This document shows positions 30,301 to 42,959 of a stretch of 64,000 bases of DNA, one piece after another (the first letter of the stretch is position 1; every line of letters begins with the position of its first letter). The stretch is from Xiphophorus maculatus (Eukaryota; Chordata; Actinopteri; Cyprinodontiformes; Poeciliidae), in NCBI RefSeq assembly GCF_002775205.1, contig NC_036450.1, forward strand, positions 14,589,479 through 14,653,478, in the 5' to 3' direction. Below the pieces are notes generated by a model, which was not told the DNA's origin, did no database searches, and worked only from the letters and a program-made list of their open reading frames with translations. The translations under genes were made by a program, and so were the position numbers.

Positions 30301-33300
30301 CCCTGGGCCAAACAAGTTCGTGCTTTCATTAACTTGGAGGCTGCAGGCGTTGGCGGCAAGGAAGTTGTTTTCCAGACAGGTATGGAAAGATTTATACTTA
30401 AGAAACTGATGATTTTCTTCCAATTTATGACGTGTTTAAAATATACACGCATGTACAGTATTTGTGCTGCTCTTTCTTTATTCTAACATTTCAAAATGTT
30501 TTCTTTTCTCTGATCTTTTCCATATTGTGTCCCTTTAGAGCTGCAAGCCTTAATGTATTTTATAAAGGTTTTATTTTAAAAAATATGAGGAAGCACATAC
30601 ATTTATGGTATATAAAAAAAAAGCCCACTTTCCCCTGACACCTTTAAATGAAATCCAGTGGAACCAGTCACCTTCAGGAGTCACCTAGTCTATGAAGAGT
30701 AAACCTGTGTGTAATTTAATCTCAGTGTAAATCTATCTGTTCTGTGAACCCCAGAGGTTTGCTGGAGAAAATAATGAACAAACGGCATCATGAAGAACGA
30801 GGAACGCAGCAGATTGACCAGAGAGAAAGTTGTACAAAAGTTTGGAACTGAACATCACCCTGAATGCATCACGGCGGTGGCAGGATTATGCCGTTTGACT
30901 TTTCTTTAGCAGAGTCACGGATGAAATTACACACAGGTGAACCCTATTCACTAATTAGGTGACTCTGAAAGCTGTTGATGGTAATGGGCTTAATTTTGCA
31001 CAAATGTGCCAGAAATGTTAAAAAATTGTGTATAGTTTTCCTTGAACTTCCTTCTCATCCATATTTCATTTTCATATATGAAAAAGTTCAGGTTTGTGAA
31101 TACTCTTCCCAGGCGCCATTATGATTTAAACTCATTTGCAGTAAGTCGGCCACATGTTTAGTTATTCAAGGTCTAAAATGATGAGAAAGCAAAGGGAAAA
31201 GGGAACAACAAAGATTTTGGTTTAATGTTTAATAGGTAATATTTATGTTTTTAAAAGAAATTATGTAAATTTAAAGTAAATTTAAATTTATTATAATTTT
31301 TGCCATATTAGAGTAGCAAAGTGGAGCCCCAATAATTGACGCAATAAAAACAGACGATCTTGGGTTTCTTGCATTGTTATCACCGTCAGGGCCTGAGAAC
31401 CCGTGGCTCGTCCAGGCTTACGTTCATGCAGCCAAACACCCCTTCGCCTCGGTGGTCGGACAGGAGGTCTTTCAGAGCGGTGTCATTCCCTCTGACACAG
31501 ACTTCCGCATTTATAGGGACTTCGGAAACATCCCAGGTAAGACCAGCCACAGTGCAGAACTAGATGATCTGTGAAGTCAATGAAAGCTCTTACATTTTCA
31601 AACGCACCAGTTGGATTCGTTGATTTTTATCCTTTTTTTTCCTTACAGGCATCGATCTTGCGTTCATTGAAAACGGTTTTATCTATCACACCAAATACGA
31701 CACGGCCAACAGAATACTGACAGACTCCATCCAGAGAGCCGGTATGGATCTGATTTCACCTCTATCCATCCAAAAATATAACCAATAATATGTTCTCAGG
31801 CTAGTGGATTTGGTGGGCTTAAAGCTGTTTATAATGACGAATCACTCCAGCTCATATGTGCTGCCCCTGACTTCTGATGTCTTCCTCTGAGAACCTAAAA
31901 GATACAAACCTCATTTACTTTGTGCTTCTGTGCTGCTGACTTGTTCGGCTTTTACTTAGCAGAAAATGCAGCCAGTCAGCACTAACGACCGAAGAAGTTT
32001 GGCATCCATCCTATCTCTCTCAACAACCACTGGGCATCTTCCTCCTCTTCCTCCACACAACAGCTCAACTTGAAAGGCATAAATTATTGGAGAGAGGAAA
32101 GTAAGATTTCAGAGAGAGCAGGCGTGTATTTTTAGTGTGTGAAGGAGCAAGAGCTCTAGAATGTGAAGGGTTAGGACGATGCACCGCTAGCGTGTGGTTT
32201 TTTTTTTTAAACAAGGAGGCAGACAAAGTGAAAAGCTGGAAGTGCTTTTATGTTCTGTAGTTGTTGTTAAAATGGATCTGTGTTTCTTCTAATGCATTTC
32301 TGCAGAAGCATGTTTAACTGATTAAAATGAACATTCTCGAAGATGTAGTTATTTTTGTAATCTCGGCTATTTACTCTGAGAATGAGAAGCTGTGGCTGCA
32401 GGTACACAGAGAAAGAGCTAAAGGAACAAGAAAATGTTGTAGTCTCAGTTGTTGACTACAGCGAGCCTACCAGGCAGAAGAACAATGCAGCTTTGTTTCA
32501 AATGCGTGGTTGTCGACTTCGAGGCAGTGCAGGATAACGGAAACCATTACAAGTATCAAACAAACGCGCACACACACACCCCTACACACTTCTTCGTGAT
32601 GTAACCAGAAGTCTGTGCTAAACTGTGTGGCTTTCTGTTGTCTCATAAATCAGCTGATGTGCTGCCATTGCGCAATATAATCAACGCCGCATGCGTTTTC
32701 ACCCTCCTGCGCCGACTCGTTTTCTCCATTTATTTTTTTAGGTAAATCTGAGGAATTTTAAAACCTATATGTGAGAAAGTGTTTTTTGTTTTTTTTTCAG
32801 AATTAATCTAGTATGTGGATATGAAGCTGTGTTTTACAGAGAATATTCAGGAAAGTTGCAGGATTGTGGCAGCGTTGTTTGTAGATGGCCAAGTTGGTTT
32901 GATTTACATTGAACGTTTTAATGTATTCATCCTTTATAACTTTATACATAATTATTAATTACAAAGCAACCTTTAATTTGATAAAAAGTTTAACTTTCTA
33001 GGAGGTGCAACAATTTGAACAGAAGATTCAGAGTTTATGGTTTCATTTCTACTGGAATGACATTGTGGAAATAATCAAGGGGAACTTGGTTAGTCATTAA
33101 GGTCTTAGGATCAAATCAACACAGGGATGATTAACAAGAAACATGAAAACCTCTTTAATGGGTTTCTCTGATTTCAGACCTCCTATTTGGAGTAAAGAGG
33201 AGAGAAATCTAAACTACAATCTAGATCGTTTTTTTTGTGTTTGTTAATTTACCTGGACCAAATGCAGTGAACACGACTTCACATCTACGCTATAAAGTAG

Positions 33301-36300
33301 ATGTTCTGCTCAGCTTTCTACCGAAAACTAATTTGCCTCTTTCTCAAAAATAACATGCATGGACTTCTACACTATCTGTTTGGATTGTGAGCTGACTACT
33401 TTTGTACGCTCCTCCTGCTTCTAGGTGACAACATCTTGGCTGTTTTGAAGCACCTGGTAACGTCAGAGAAGCTGGCGGACTCCTCAGAGTATCGCCATGG
33501 GAACATGGTGTTTTTTGACCTGCTGGGGGTGATTGCCGTTGCCTATCCAGCTCGCGTTGGCACCATCATCAACTACATGGTTGCTGCAGCCACCTTCCTG
33601 TATTTAGCCAAGAAGGCGTCTCTGCCCGGCAATCGAGGCAGGTCTAGTTATCTCTTGTGGAAGAAACGTTCTGTCATTCCCTTGACCAGTTTGTGTTTCT
33701 CTTCTTATGATATTTTTCTAAATCTCTTTAAGGTGGGCGTTATGTTCGGGACCTGGCCTGTGCCACGGGTGTAGCGGTGCTGGGCTGGTTCGTCACTCTG
33801 CTGTTGGTGCTCATTGTTGCTCTTCTGATCACTCTGCTGGGACGCTCCATGTTTTGGTACACTCACTTTTATGCTGCCATCTGCCTGTATGGAGCTGCAG
33901 CCACCGGGAAAATGATTCTCATCCACACACTGGCCAAAAACCTATACTACGGAGTGAGTTTTCAGATAGCTTTATGTTTTCTTTTTTTAAAGGCATTAAA
34001 ATTGGGTGAACAGGCAGAAACAAAACCAAATGTGCAGTGGAGTCTTGATATGGTTCATAAATGAGAAAGAAATAAAAAAATCATTATATAATTAGAAAAA
34101 AACCCAATAAATAAATACATAATAACTCTTAGTTTTACATTACTGATTATAATAAAGCAATGATACTATTACTGCTAATAATGATAATAATAAAGTAATA
34201 GCAATATTAGCAATATGATGAATATTACCAATCATTTATAACTCACTGAAAAGCTACTTAAATATTCCTGTTCAGCTCAGATCAGTTTGAAACGTCTCTC
34301 TTTTGATTCTTACACCTTAGTTACAATTCTTTCCTGCAATGTTCCATCCATCACTTGCTTCTCTTGTAAATCTTCTCGGCGAAGTTGAGGAGGATTGAGT
34401 GAGGAGGGTTCTGAGCGTGCCGAGCGATGAGTTTCTGCAGCCAGTAACTCTCTTAAGTTTAAAAAAAACTTAGAGTTTTCTAAGTGGCAGTGAAGGAAAC
34501 ATTCTGAACCAAAACTGCCTGCATATTTTTCCAACCTCTCAGGTGTGAATTGGTACATCAGAGCTGAGCACCGTGTGGTTGTGTGTGTGTGTGTCTCACT
34601 CAGGGCGTCCGTCTGGTGGAGCTGGGCGATCTGTATTTTGATGTGAGCTTGCTGCTCTGGTGCTGCAGCCTGGTGTGGCTCACCCAGCGGGGTCTGTGTT
34701 CAGCCTATGTTCCCATGCTGATGGTGGCCTTCCCCCTGGTCACCAGGCTTCTGCTGACAACGGAATTTAAACACAGAGGTAAACATTTGCAACTCATTTC
34801 GGTGATATTTAAGAACAAAACTTCTCATACTCTGGCAGATTTGGACGTGAATTATGGCCTGCAGTCAACACACAGCTTGTCAGCTGTAGTTTTAAAACAG
34901 TGTCACCTTAAGAAGAGTGATAGGTATCGCTAACTTAGTTTAGACAAATTTACCAGAATTTGTCTTGTAATTGAAAAGTGTAGTAGCCATCTTTCAACTG
35001 CTTAACCAGTGGTGCACAGCAACATGTAGGGGAGGGATAGTGCCATGTGTTTCTTTGTCACTCCAGATATTGTGTGGATTGTTCTTTGATTTGATTAAAA
35101 ACAGTTAAAAGCTCTTAAATGACCGTCTCAGCTCCCTCACTGCCTTCTGCAGGACCTTCTGCATTGCAGCATTTCAGTGGCCATTATTTTGAAAAAAATT
35201 TGACTACAGTCCTATTTGACTTAATGTCACATTAGGACTTAGAGTATAATGCCACAAAACAATACATATCCTAGATTTTTTTTCAATCTTGCAATGTTTT
35301 TTTTAAACATTTTGTCAACACTTTAGTCAAGTTTATGTGGCATTTATGCCACATAAATGCATAAATGCCACATAGGGTGTTGCAGAGGGATGTTGTTCAT
35401 ATGAATGGTGCCAGAACTTGTCTTGAAAAAAAAATTAAGCAAACTGAGATGTAGTTTTTTATTAAGGTCTACAGAAACAACTGAGATGAAAAAAATCAGC
35501 CTGGTTTTTGGATGTAGACATTAAAAGGCAGCTGAACTTCCTCACAAACAGCCTTTCGTCCTCCAGGAGCATCACTGAAGTACAGCGGCCTGTATCTTTT
35601 GGGCCTGGCGCTTCCCTATCTCCACTTCATGTTCCTCATCTGGGTGGTGTTTGAGATTTTCACCCCCATCATGGGCCGCAGCGGCACAGAAATCCCCCCT
35701 GAGGTGGTGATGGCCTCTTTGGTCACTTTGGCAATCGTTTTCCTCTCCTCTTACTTTGTAAGTATTCATTCAGAAATCCAGAATGTTTAACTGAAGAATC
35801 TGTTTTATCTTTCAAACAGAAAATCTTAAATTTCTACTTACTTTGCTTTAAATAAGCCCTCGTTTTTTAAAATGATTTTTAGAAGATTGTGGTGAATGTT
35901 GGCTTTACTTTACTGCACATATTTTCTTTTTTCAGCTGCATTTTGTCTATTTGGTGAGGAGCACTAAGTGGATCCTGGCAGCTCTGGGCTCATTGTTCGT
36001 TGTTATGTTCCTTTTGGTGTCCGCCGGCCTCTTCTTTCCTTACTCCGGGAATCCAAACAGCCCCCGGCCAAAGAGGATATTCCTGCAGGTTCTAAAGTCA
36101 CAAAGCAAATTTGTTTACAGATTATATTTAAAAAAAACTGCCAGGACAAATTTTATTTGCACGATAAAACTCTCCACCCCTGATTGCAACTCCGTCTCTC
36201 TGCAGCATACGACTCGGACCTTCCACAACCTGCAGGGCCAGGTGGAGAGCAGAGACTCTGGCATCTGGATCAACAGCTTCGACTTCACCGCAGTTCAGCA

Positions 36301-38321
36301 CATCACTCCTCAGATCCCCGAGATCAACGACAGCATCCGAACCCGCTGCCGAGAGGACCGGCCCTTCTGCGGTTACCCCTGGTTCCTGCCTGTGAAGTTC
36401 CTCAGCAGGTCAGAGCGACAGACTTGACCGCACACCGCTTGTTTCCGTGTCCTCGGCTTGACTCCACAGAAAGCTTTGGTGTGTTTGCAGGAAGAACTGG
36501 TACCTTCCCGCCCCGGAAGTGTCTCCTGGTTCTCCGGTGGATTTCAGCCTTATGTCCAAGGAGGAGACGAGCTGGGGAACTGTCAAGATGACTTTCAGTG
36601 TCAAAGGTAAAAAGCACATTAGAGTGAAGAACTGAACTAGAGAAGGTGTTAACAAAATATTTAGTAATTTCTTTGGAAATTTGTGAGCATTTTAGGTGAG
36701 AGTGTGCCCTTTGGTCCCTTATGTCTCACTCAGGGCCCAGCCACATGTCTCTGTATCTGATGCCTCACAGAGGAGCCAGTCTGTCCACCTGGTCTCTCGG
36801 TGACGGGACGCCTCAGTTTGACCTGAACGGAGAATACTTTGTCTTCTATTCCCACGGCCTCGATGCCGCTAAATGGACCTTTTGGTTTGAAATACAGGTA
36901 CCGTCTATGACAAACTATTCCTCCATTTTGTTTTAGCACGTCATTAGAAAGCCCTGAAGGTTTGACTTCAAATATCAGCTACATATGTCTTGATGGGAAG
37001 TTTTTTGGCAACATTTGGTTCACACTTTCTTACCAGTTGGTGGCGGTAATGCTCTATTAAGCTGAATGTTGCCTGATGTTGAAAGGAATTATCAAAAGCA
37101 ACTTAACACTGTGGTAAAAAGAAATGAGTTGTATCAATTTTCTCACCCAAGTCTGAGTCAGAAGACCTAAAGATCTCCCCTTTCAGATTAGTAATATGAT
37201 CTCAGTACGGTAATTTGTTAACTACTTTTAATGTGTTACATGTTTGACAGTCGGATGTTCTACTTTCTGTCAGAGAACGCTCTTACTGTTTAAGTTCTGG
37301 ACATTTCTGGATTTCTACCAAGCATGTCTTAAGGCCTCAGTTAGCAAAGTCTGTGGGGGATTAGCTCATGCTGAAAAATGTGTGTAAATACATAGATTTA
37401 TTGTCACATGAAAGTCTTTAAAGGGGACTTGTTATGCAAAATTCACATTTTGCATTTTTTTGCTTCTAAAAACAGGCAGAGCGCTTTCATAAAACATACA
37501 GCAGTTTTTGGCAATGAGTTAACATTTTTTGGTGTCTGGAAAAGGAGCCATTTTAAAAACCTTATTAATGTGATGTCACAAATCAGCAGGCACTGCCCCT
37601 CACATAGCAACCCAAGCAAAGCCCAGCCCGTTACCTAGCAGCCTAGCAAATGAAGCTCCATGACGTTTGGTCAGCTGGTTTTACCACTTTGTACAATGGC
37701 TGCTGGAAAAAACAAGTGCTTTATTGATGACTTACAATCCAGAAACCAACCAGTTGCTGCAGTCTTGTTGGTTGTGCAGGAGGCTCTACATCTGCTTGTC
37801 AAAGATTGTTTTCAGCCTTTTTTATATGTAAATGTAAACGTTGAGTCGGGGGGCGTGGCCAACTGCAGCTTATTTGAATTTAAAGTGACTTTCATCCTGA
37901 AAGGAGCTCAAAACAGGAAGAAACAAGCAGACTGAAATCTCATTATTAAAGACGGATTTTGTGCAAAAAGATGTGATGGAGATAGAGTTATCTTAGCCTG
38001 TTCAAGGCATCATAATAGGTTATCTTTAAGTACAAAAAGAGAATAAAGAGCAAGCAGCTCAGTGTAATGATGAAGCTGTAGGTTTGCGTTCGGTTCCTGC
38101 CTCCATACCAGCGCCGTGAGACTCATAATTTTATTTTTTGTCAGCCCCCCACAGAACCAGATCCAGCCGGCCCTGAGGGGATGATCTCCGTTGCCATATC
38201 GACGCACTATTTCTTCGGCGAAGACCGACGGACTGCTCAGCTGGAGGAAATGCTCCGGAAGTTTCCCATCTGGGCTTTCCCCTCATCCTGGGTCAGTACC
38301 TACGACATGTACCGGTACTGA
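24319..38321 (+). CDS. ermp1: Endoplasmic reticulum metallopeptidase 1 (M28 family)
   Basis: Exons: 24319-24596, 27864-28168, 30023-30150, 30274-30379, 31390-31536, 31649-31741, 33425-33637, 33733-33953, 34604-34778, 35567-35757, 35936-36088, 36206-36408, 36491-36606, 36734-36897, 38145-38321. They join in phase to 889 residues (human about 904). A cytosolic basic N-terminus is followed by a membrane segment (about residues 55-75, [17 protein letters not shown]). Then comes a lumenal zinc peptidase domain with likely metal ligands H186, D198/D199, E233, D310 and H335 and catalytic E232 (motifs [37 protein letters not shown]). Exons 7-11 encode a block of several membrane segments, and exons 12-15 the conserved lumenal tail ending VSTYDMYRY. 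The start is the first ATG with a strong context. Physiological substrates of the family are poorly known. The exon 7/8 junction needs a GC donor (see findings). ric1 lies convergent downstream, as in human 9p24.1. Confidence 0.95.
25640..26230 (+). mobile_element. Tc1-like transposase relic in ermp1 intron 1
   Basis: Recognisable pieces in order: 'gagacgcagcaaatgtggac', 'catggtggtggcaacatgct', 'gacaaacacagccagagcta', 'cattcaaagtccagactgaa' and 'tgaatacaaatgtagct'. These follow the order of a teleost Tc1-like transposase gene. Frame breaks and a poly-A interruption show it is dead. A separate terminal-like piece, 'ggttgtgaatacttttgtaa' at about 26779, may be its displaced 3' end. Confidence 0.65.
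26310..26770. mobile_element. Degenerate non-autonomous element ('gattaatcga' type)
   Basis: The left end 'gtaggactgcagctaatgat' and a 'gattaattgattaatcagat' block mirror the right end, whose reverse complement reads 'aatgattaatcacgatgaat'. This resembles the teleost repeat beginning 'gtagggctgcaactaacgatt'. It appears nested in the Tc1-like relic. Confidence 0.5.
27746..27790. repeat. Two overlapping inverted repeats before ermp1 exon 2
   Basis: AATAGAGGCAGACTT (27746-27760) pairs with AAGTCTGCCTCTATT (27767-27781). CTTGCTGAAA (27759-27768) pairs with TTTCAGCAAG (27781-27790). The two hairpins share bases and cannot form together. They lie 74-118 bases upstream of exon 2. Confidence 0.85.
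28169..30022 (+). other. ermp1 intron 2, no clear feature
   Basis: AT-rich, with short open frames lacking coding character. No element was recognised with confidence. Confidence 0.55.
30775..31112 (+). mobile_element. Internally deleted Tc1-like relic in ermp1 intron 4
   Basis: 'acggcatcatgaagaacgag' and 'gaccagagagaaagttgtac' (transposase start) pass directly to 'gaacatcaccctgaatgcat' and 'cacggcggtggcaggattat' (GGGS motif region). A terminal 'ggtttgtgaatactcttccc' follows. The order matches a teleost Tc1-like element with large internal losses. Confidence 0.65.
31742..33424 (+). other. ermp1 intron 6, no clear feature
   Basis: Contains a short CA-rich run near 32567-32590 and poly-T stretches. 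No exon or recognisable element was seen. Confidence 0.55.
33638..33732 (+). other. ermp1: ermp1 intron 7, apparent GC-AG intron of 95 bp
   Basis: The only donor that keeps both flanking exons in the ERMP1 frame is GAG|GCAGGT (exon end 33637, GC at 33638-33639), giving [11 protein letters not shown] across the junction. The nearby canonical GT at 33642-33643 would shift the frame of exon 8. The acceptor TTTAAG ends at 33732. Confidence 0.7.
33954..34603 (+). other. ermp1 intron 8, simple-sequence rich
   Basis: Contains AATAATAAT-like runs around 34100-34220 and a (GT)n run at about 34574-34593 shortly before exon 9. Nothing else was recognised. Confidence 0.6.
35332..35357. repeat. Perfect 12-bp palindrome with 2-base centre in ermp1 intron 9
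   Basis: TTTATGTGGCAT and ATGCCACATAAA flank TT. A third partial copy (GCATAAATGCCACATA) follows directly at about 35358, so the arm is present three times. Confidence 0.85.
37417..38029. mobile_element. Degenerate DNA transposon in ermp1 intron 14
   Basis: The left end TTTAAAGGGGACTTGTTATG and the reverse complement of the right end (TTAAAGATAACCTATTATG) are imperfect terminal inverted repeats. They resemble a common teleost non-autonomous family with TTAAAGGGGACCTATTATG ends. It is about 613 bp, has no transposase frame, and no confident target duplication was seen. Confidence 0.6.
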
Positions 38322-39753
38322 GGACATCGCTACTGAAACAGAGGAGCGGCGACGGCCCACTGAGACAGCTCAGAGAACGAATCTGCTGCCTTTTACACTA
38401 ATACCCGCGCTGCGTGCCGCCCTGCCTGAGAGAGAGACCTCCATCACTGTGTCGGCGGGCTGAGCGGCTGACTGAACAGCATCGGCGCTCAGGCCACCAC
38501 AAGCCTCGTGCTCTTTACTGGGTTAGTGAAACAAAGGAGTCTTAATTTTGATTTTTCTTCTTTCTTTTTTTTTGTACTCAGCTGTTCCTTTGATTTCCAC
38601 ACTCTCACTCTTCTTCCCTCACGTTTCGTCCCTCTCACACGCAAGCGCTGATTCACATCGCATGTGTAAGCCGCTCTGTTTACCAGCAAACCTCCCGGGC
38701 TGCCGTCACACTAAACGTGCCTCTGGATCGGCTGCAGATGTCTGTACTGTCCTGACGGGGAGACGCAAACCTGCTCTCATGTCAGCTTCTTTTTATTAAA
38801 TGAAAAAAACAAAAGGAGTTAATCGTGCACTCCATCAAATATATGTTGCAAATCCCGACGACTAACCATGAAACTGCTTATTGTTCCTTCCTGTCCTGCA
38901 GATTTAAAGCAAACAGCATCCACAGGTTTAAATGAGAAATGTTAATATCTGCTCAAGCTTTTAAAAGGCGTGCAGCAAAATCATAAAGAACTGACCGAAG
39001 TGTCAGTGTTTCTAAAGGTTCACTTGAAAAGATATTCAGATGATGGATTTAACAGAGGAAGAAAGAAATGAAGAGAATCCCTTCTTTGTTTTTATTTTCT
39101 TTTAAAATGTGCTCCTGGAGTCTTTCAGTAACAAAGCTCTCCTGTTCTGTTCCACACCAAAGTGATGCTTATTAACATTTCATCTTGCTTTAACGTTACT
39201 TTTCTTAAATCTGATTAGCCTTCATGGGGTCTGCAGCAGTTCCAGTGACTTTCTTTTCCTTAACTGGATTTGTTTTGCGCCACTTGGTTGTTCTGTTGTC
39301 TCTTTCTGGCTCCAAATGAATCTAAGCAACGAGGAAGTTATGCATATTAGTTATAATCTAATTAAGTTCTTTAATAGAACGGCGAAAGTTTAGTGAGCTT
39401 CATACAAATTTGCACATTTAATTAGGAAACACTACAGCAAAAACATTCTTTGTTTTAATTTCATTTCCTTTGCTCCTCACGTTAGTGGACTGCTATTTTA
39501 CCATAATTTGTTCACTAATTTTAGATTTGATGGATTGCAACTTTTAATAAGTAGCTCCACAGTTATTCAAGGTAAAAAAATCATTACTTAAAATTTTTAT
39601 GTGGCAGATTTTTCACTTTGTATATTCCTGAAATTAAGAAATTAAATTATATTCCTTTTTAATTTTATCTTTCTAAAAATGGCCGTATATTTTATGGAAC
39701 ACATATAATTCAGCGTAATTGTTAGGATCTGATGCATTTTGTTAAAATCCACA

Positions 39754-39828
39754 AATATTATATGACTTGTCATAGAGAATAAAGAGCTTCTCTATGACAA
39801 TATTATATGACTTGTCATATAATATTTG
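39754..39828. repeat. Duplicated segment carrying two hairpins
   Basis: A direct repeat of about 20 bp (AATATTATATGACTTGTCAT) starts at 39754 and again near 39800. Between and across the copies, TGTCATAGAGAA pairs with TTCTCTATGACA, and ATATTATATGAC pairs with GTCATATAATAT around TT. The pattern suggests a local template-switch duplication. Confidence 0.75.
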
Positions 39829-40829
39829 ACATTTCTTTGTCATGCAGATTCATTTTTTTTGCCGAGAAAGATTTACAGGATGTTTGTTGGCTTGTTTCAG
39901 CTCCTCATCGAAAATGACCGTAAACATTCATATGCAAATCTTAAATCCTGTTGTTAATTTGAAATAACCTGCTGTGACCTGACCATAATTAAACTTTAGA
40001 GGACATAAGGCGTGTGTGAATGTAAACCAAAAATTCACTGGTGCTGCTAAAGGAAGCCTGTACGATGTTTTTGTTTAAGTTGTTTCTGTTTTATCTAATT
40101 GTGGAGGATCATCTGTCTGAACAACAACCCAGCTATTAACAGCCGCTTTAACCTTGAGACACAGTGATCAACACCGTTAGTTATTAAACCTGTTCTACAT
40201 TGAATGTTAATATTTAGCTGGTGATTTTGTAGAGTTATAAACTAAATGATCTGAATCTCATCAAGTCCTGCATTCATAGAGATCATGCACTGATCTGTTG
40301 CCTCCACCTTTGGTGTGATTGAGGTGGATTCGAGATGAAACTTTGGGAAATGTGATTTATTTTTGTTCATTTAGCTACTTTCATGCAGAATAGATGGCAG
40401 GACAGAAGGAGGCCTTAAGTTTTCTGCTTTCAAAGGATGCACAGAAAGTTTTAGAGATTCTAGTTGGTCTGCAAATGTTGGAGATTAAAATCTCTCCCCT
40501 AAGTTCATGTTGAAGTTGTTTTGCCTGCAACACATGGCATTCTGCAGCAGATTGAGTTTATTCTATTATTTGAGGAATGGAAACAACAAATTAATAAATT
40601 TTGATGGTTTATAGAAACATAATGAGATAAAAGTTTTACCCAGCTGCTCTGGAACAGTTAAAGCTCTGTTCTTCCCCTCATCATAACAAAGTCCTGAAAC
40701 ATACTAACAAACTTACCTAAATTCATTATCAGTATTTCAGTTTTTTTGTTTTAATGATTTCATGAATTTTGGAGTCATATTTTTCTTGCTGTGGCCTGAT
40801 AGCACAACATAATTATTCTGTTAATTCCA

Positions 40830-41340
40830 AAAACAGGAAGTGGGTGCACAAGCTTGGGTTTATTTTGAGGCTTTTTTTAAGGATTGGATACACCCTACTA
40901 ATATTTGGACAAATCTCTTGTGTTTTACCACTATCATTTGGCTCAATTCTGTCTGCATTCTTGACTACTATTCTTGGCTGAAATAGGTAAAGTGTACAAT
41001 TTCCTGGCTTTTAAGTAAATCCGTTGTCACCAGGAATCGCTGCACATCCATTCCAGAAGCATTGATGTAAGTTTGGGATGATTTTCCAGCTGCAACATGG
41101 AGCTGTGCCCATTTTTCAGTGATCTAACCCAAACTGTCCTCTTCAGATGAAGGGGAATTGGCTAAAAGAAAGTGGAAGCTTCTGGAACGCCATTGTCAAT
41201 GTCTAAAGTTTAAACAAGTTGAACATTAGCATAGAAAAAGACAAGAAAGATCCTGCTTCAAAGGCTCCTTTCTTTGCACCATTCTGCCATGATGCTGCCA
41301 CCACCATAATCCTCAACACACGTTGAAACTGATTTCATGC
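40830..41340 (-). mobile_element. Probable Tc1-like relic, reverse orientation
   Basis: The right part, 'ccatgatgctgccaccacca', is the reverse complement of the Tc1 transposase GGGS-M coding region. The left part contains a 'ggattggatacaccctac' string and broken frames in the expected order for a reversed copy. The match is weaker than for the other copies. Confidence 0.4.
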
Positions 41341-42959
41341 CCCACATAGGTAGAGGTAATCCTGTTTTAAATGACATTCGCTATTTCATATGAGAAGAGT
41401 ATTGAGAAGACATTCAAACATTAGTTGTATGTTGTGTAATCGGGTCACTTTGTGGGAAAAACAAACTAAAATAGACAATTAAAATACCCAAATGAGGTTG
41501 ATTTGTCAACGTTGGGGTTATCCTCTGATCAGTCGGAAACAGCTTCTGATATTTGACGTCTTGGGTAACATTACAACTTTCTCCTTGTGACCATCTATTG
41601 TGTTAAAATTAGACGCCAGATGTGATGTAGGTGGACTTAAACGGCAAACATCTACTAATTTAGTTAATAGTTTAAGTCCATATGCAGTATTAAAGAAAAA
41701 ATACTGAAAGTAAATATTTTTCTAGACCTAGTTGAGATTTGAAAGCATAAACAAACTGTTAAATAAATCATTCCTTTATTTTCTGTGAACATATTCAGAG
41801 GTCCAGAGTATTTCAAGGTGTTTTGATATTAAATACGAGAATGTTAGACATGAAAGTTGTGACATTTCCTCCTCCTGTGCTGCTGATGCTCCCACTGTTT
41901 GACCACAGCTGCTCACAAGCCTTGTGCAAGACGAATGAAAAGGTTTCCTTGAGAAATTGAACTTTGAAAATTTGAGCCGATGAGGTAATAAAACTGACCA
42001 AGCACTGAGTCTGTGTGTGTTGTATTCTGCACAACCTCACACTTGGATGTAGCTTTATTGTCATCGTTGAGAAATCAACTGTACTCACTGAAATGTCTTA
42101 ATGTCACTGATTTCAAGACTTTTTTTTGTTACCTAAATTGTTCGCTCATGTTTGTTTTTTTTAATGTTCTGAACGTTAACAGGAAGATGGGTCATTTTCA
42201 TCACCAATAAGACAAATGTTAGTCTTATCAGTCAGCGGTGATGTTGTTTTGTGGGACTGATCTGGTTAACTGGGTTTCTATCTGTTGAGAAGATGAGATT
42301 TTACAATATGCAAAATGGTTGAACTAAAGTAGCACTTGTACAGAAATTAAAATGCTTCTAACTTTGTCTGCTTGTGTTTTTATTTTAGTATCGTGGCTGG
42401 TAGTGAAAAGGTTCCGGGTTAAAGTGCCCTGCGTGGCGTCTGCATGTCCCTGAAAAACGTAGAAATGTATAATGCGTGACCTTCAGCAGCTTAGGCATTG
42501 CAATGTGTTTGAAATGTTGGGTTTTATCCATACAACAGACTGACCATCAGGATCTTGTTTTTTTAAGCCACAAAACACAATAAAAAATATCAAGGGATTA
42601 ATTTTACTACTTGCTATGTAGAGAATTATAAATTCTGGTCATATTTGGGCTGGTGCAGTAGTTCTGCCTTATGCTAAACTCCAAGTCAGAACAGAGTTTA
42701 ATTATTTGTGGGACCCAAATATAAGACATTAATATGTTGAGACTCTTACTACAAATGCAGAAAGAAACCTGGAAATTTCAATTTGGAATTTGCTATGAAA
42801 AGATCTTTAGGGATCCAGGTCTCTATTTTTACACATTTAGAGAATGAAGAGCAATGTTCAATGTTCCCTAAAAGTTCCCTATTTTCTTGGTCACGTATCC
42901 AAGTAGAACAAATCAAGTTCGAATGACAAAATGTTGAGTCGAGTTCAACAAGGCAAAAT

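Larger units (their letters stand above)
38322..42590 (+). other. ermp1 3' UTR and downstream region
   Basis: Non-coding after the ERMP1 stop. Plus-strand AATAAA motifs at 39778-39783 and 42579-42584 are candidate poly(A) signals, and the true end is undetermined. The stretch holds a duplicated palindrome (39.75-39.83 kb) and a probable Tc1-like relic (40.83-41.34 kb). No additional gene was recognised. Confidence 0.5.

Noticed and set aside
33436..33774. ermp1 reading through intron 7 as coding
   Set aside because: The frame ends at VPRV-stop and loses the conserved membrane block. Removing the intron restores RYVRDLA and the following helices.
37660..37935. 91-codon open frame as a gene
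   Set aside because: It lies inside the degenerate transposon of ermp1 intron 14 and shows no domain.
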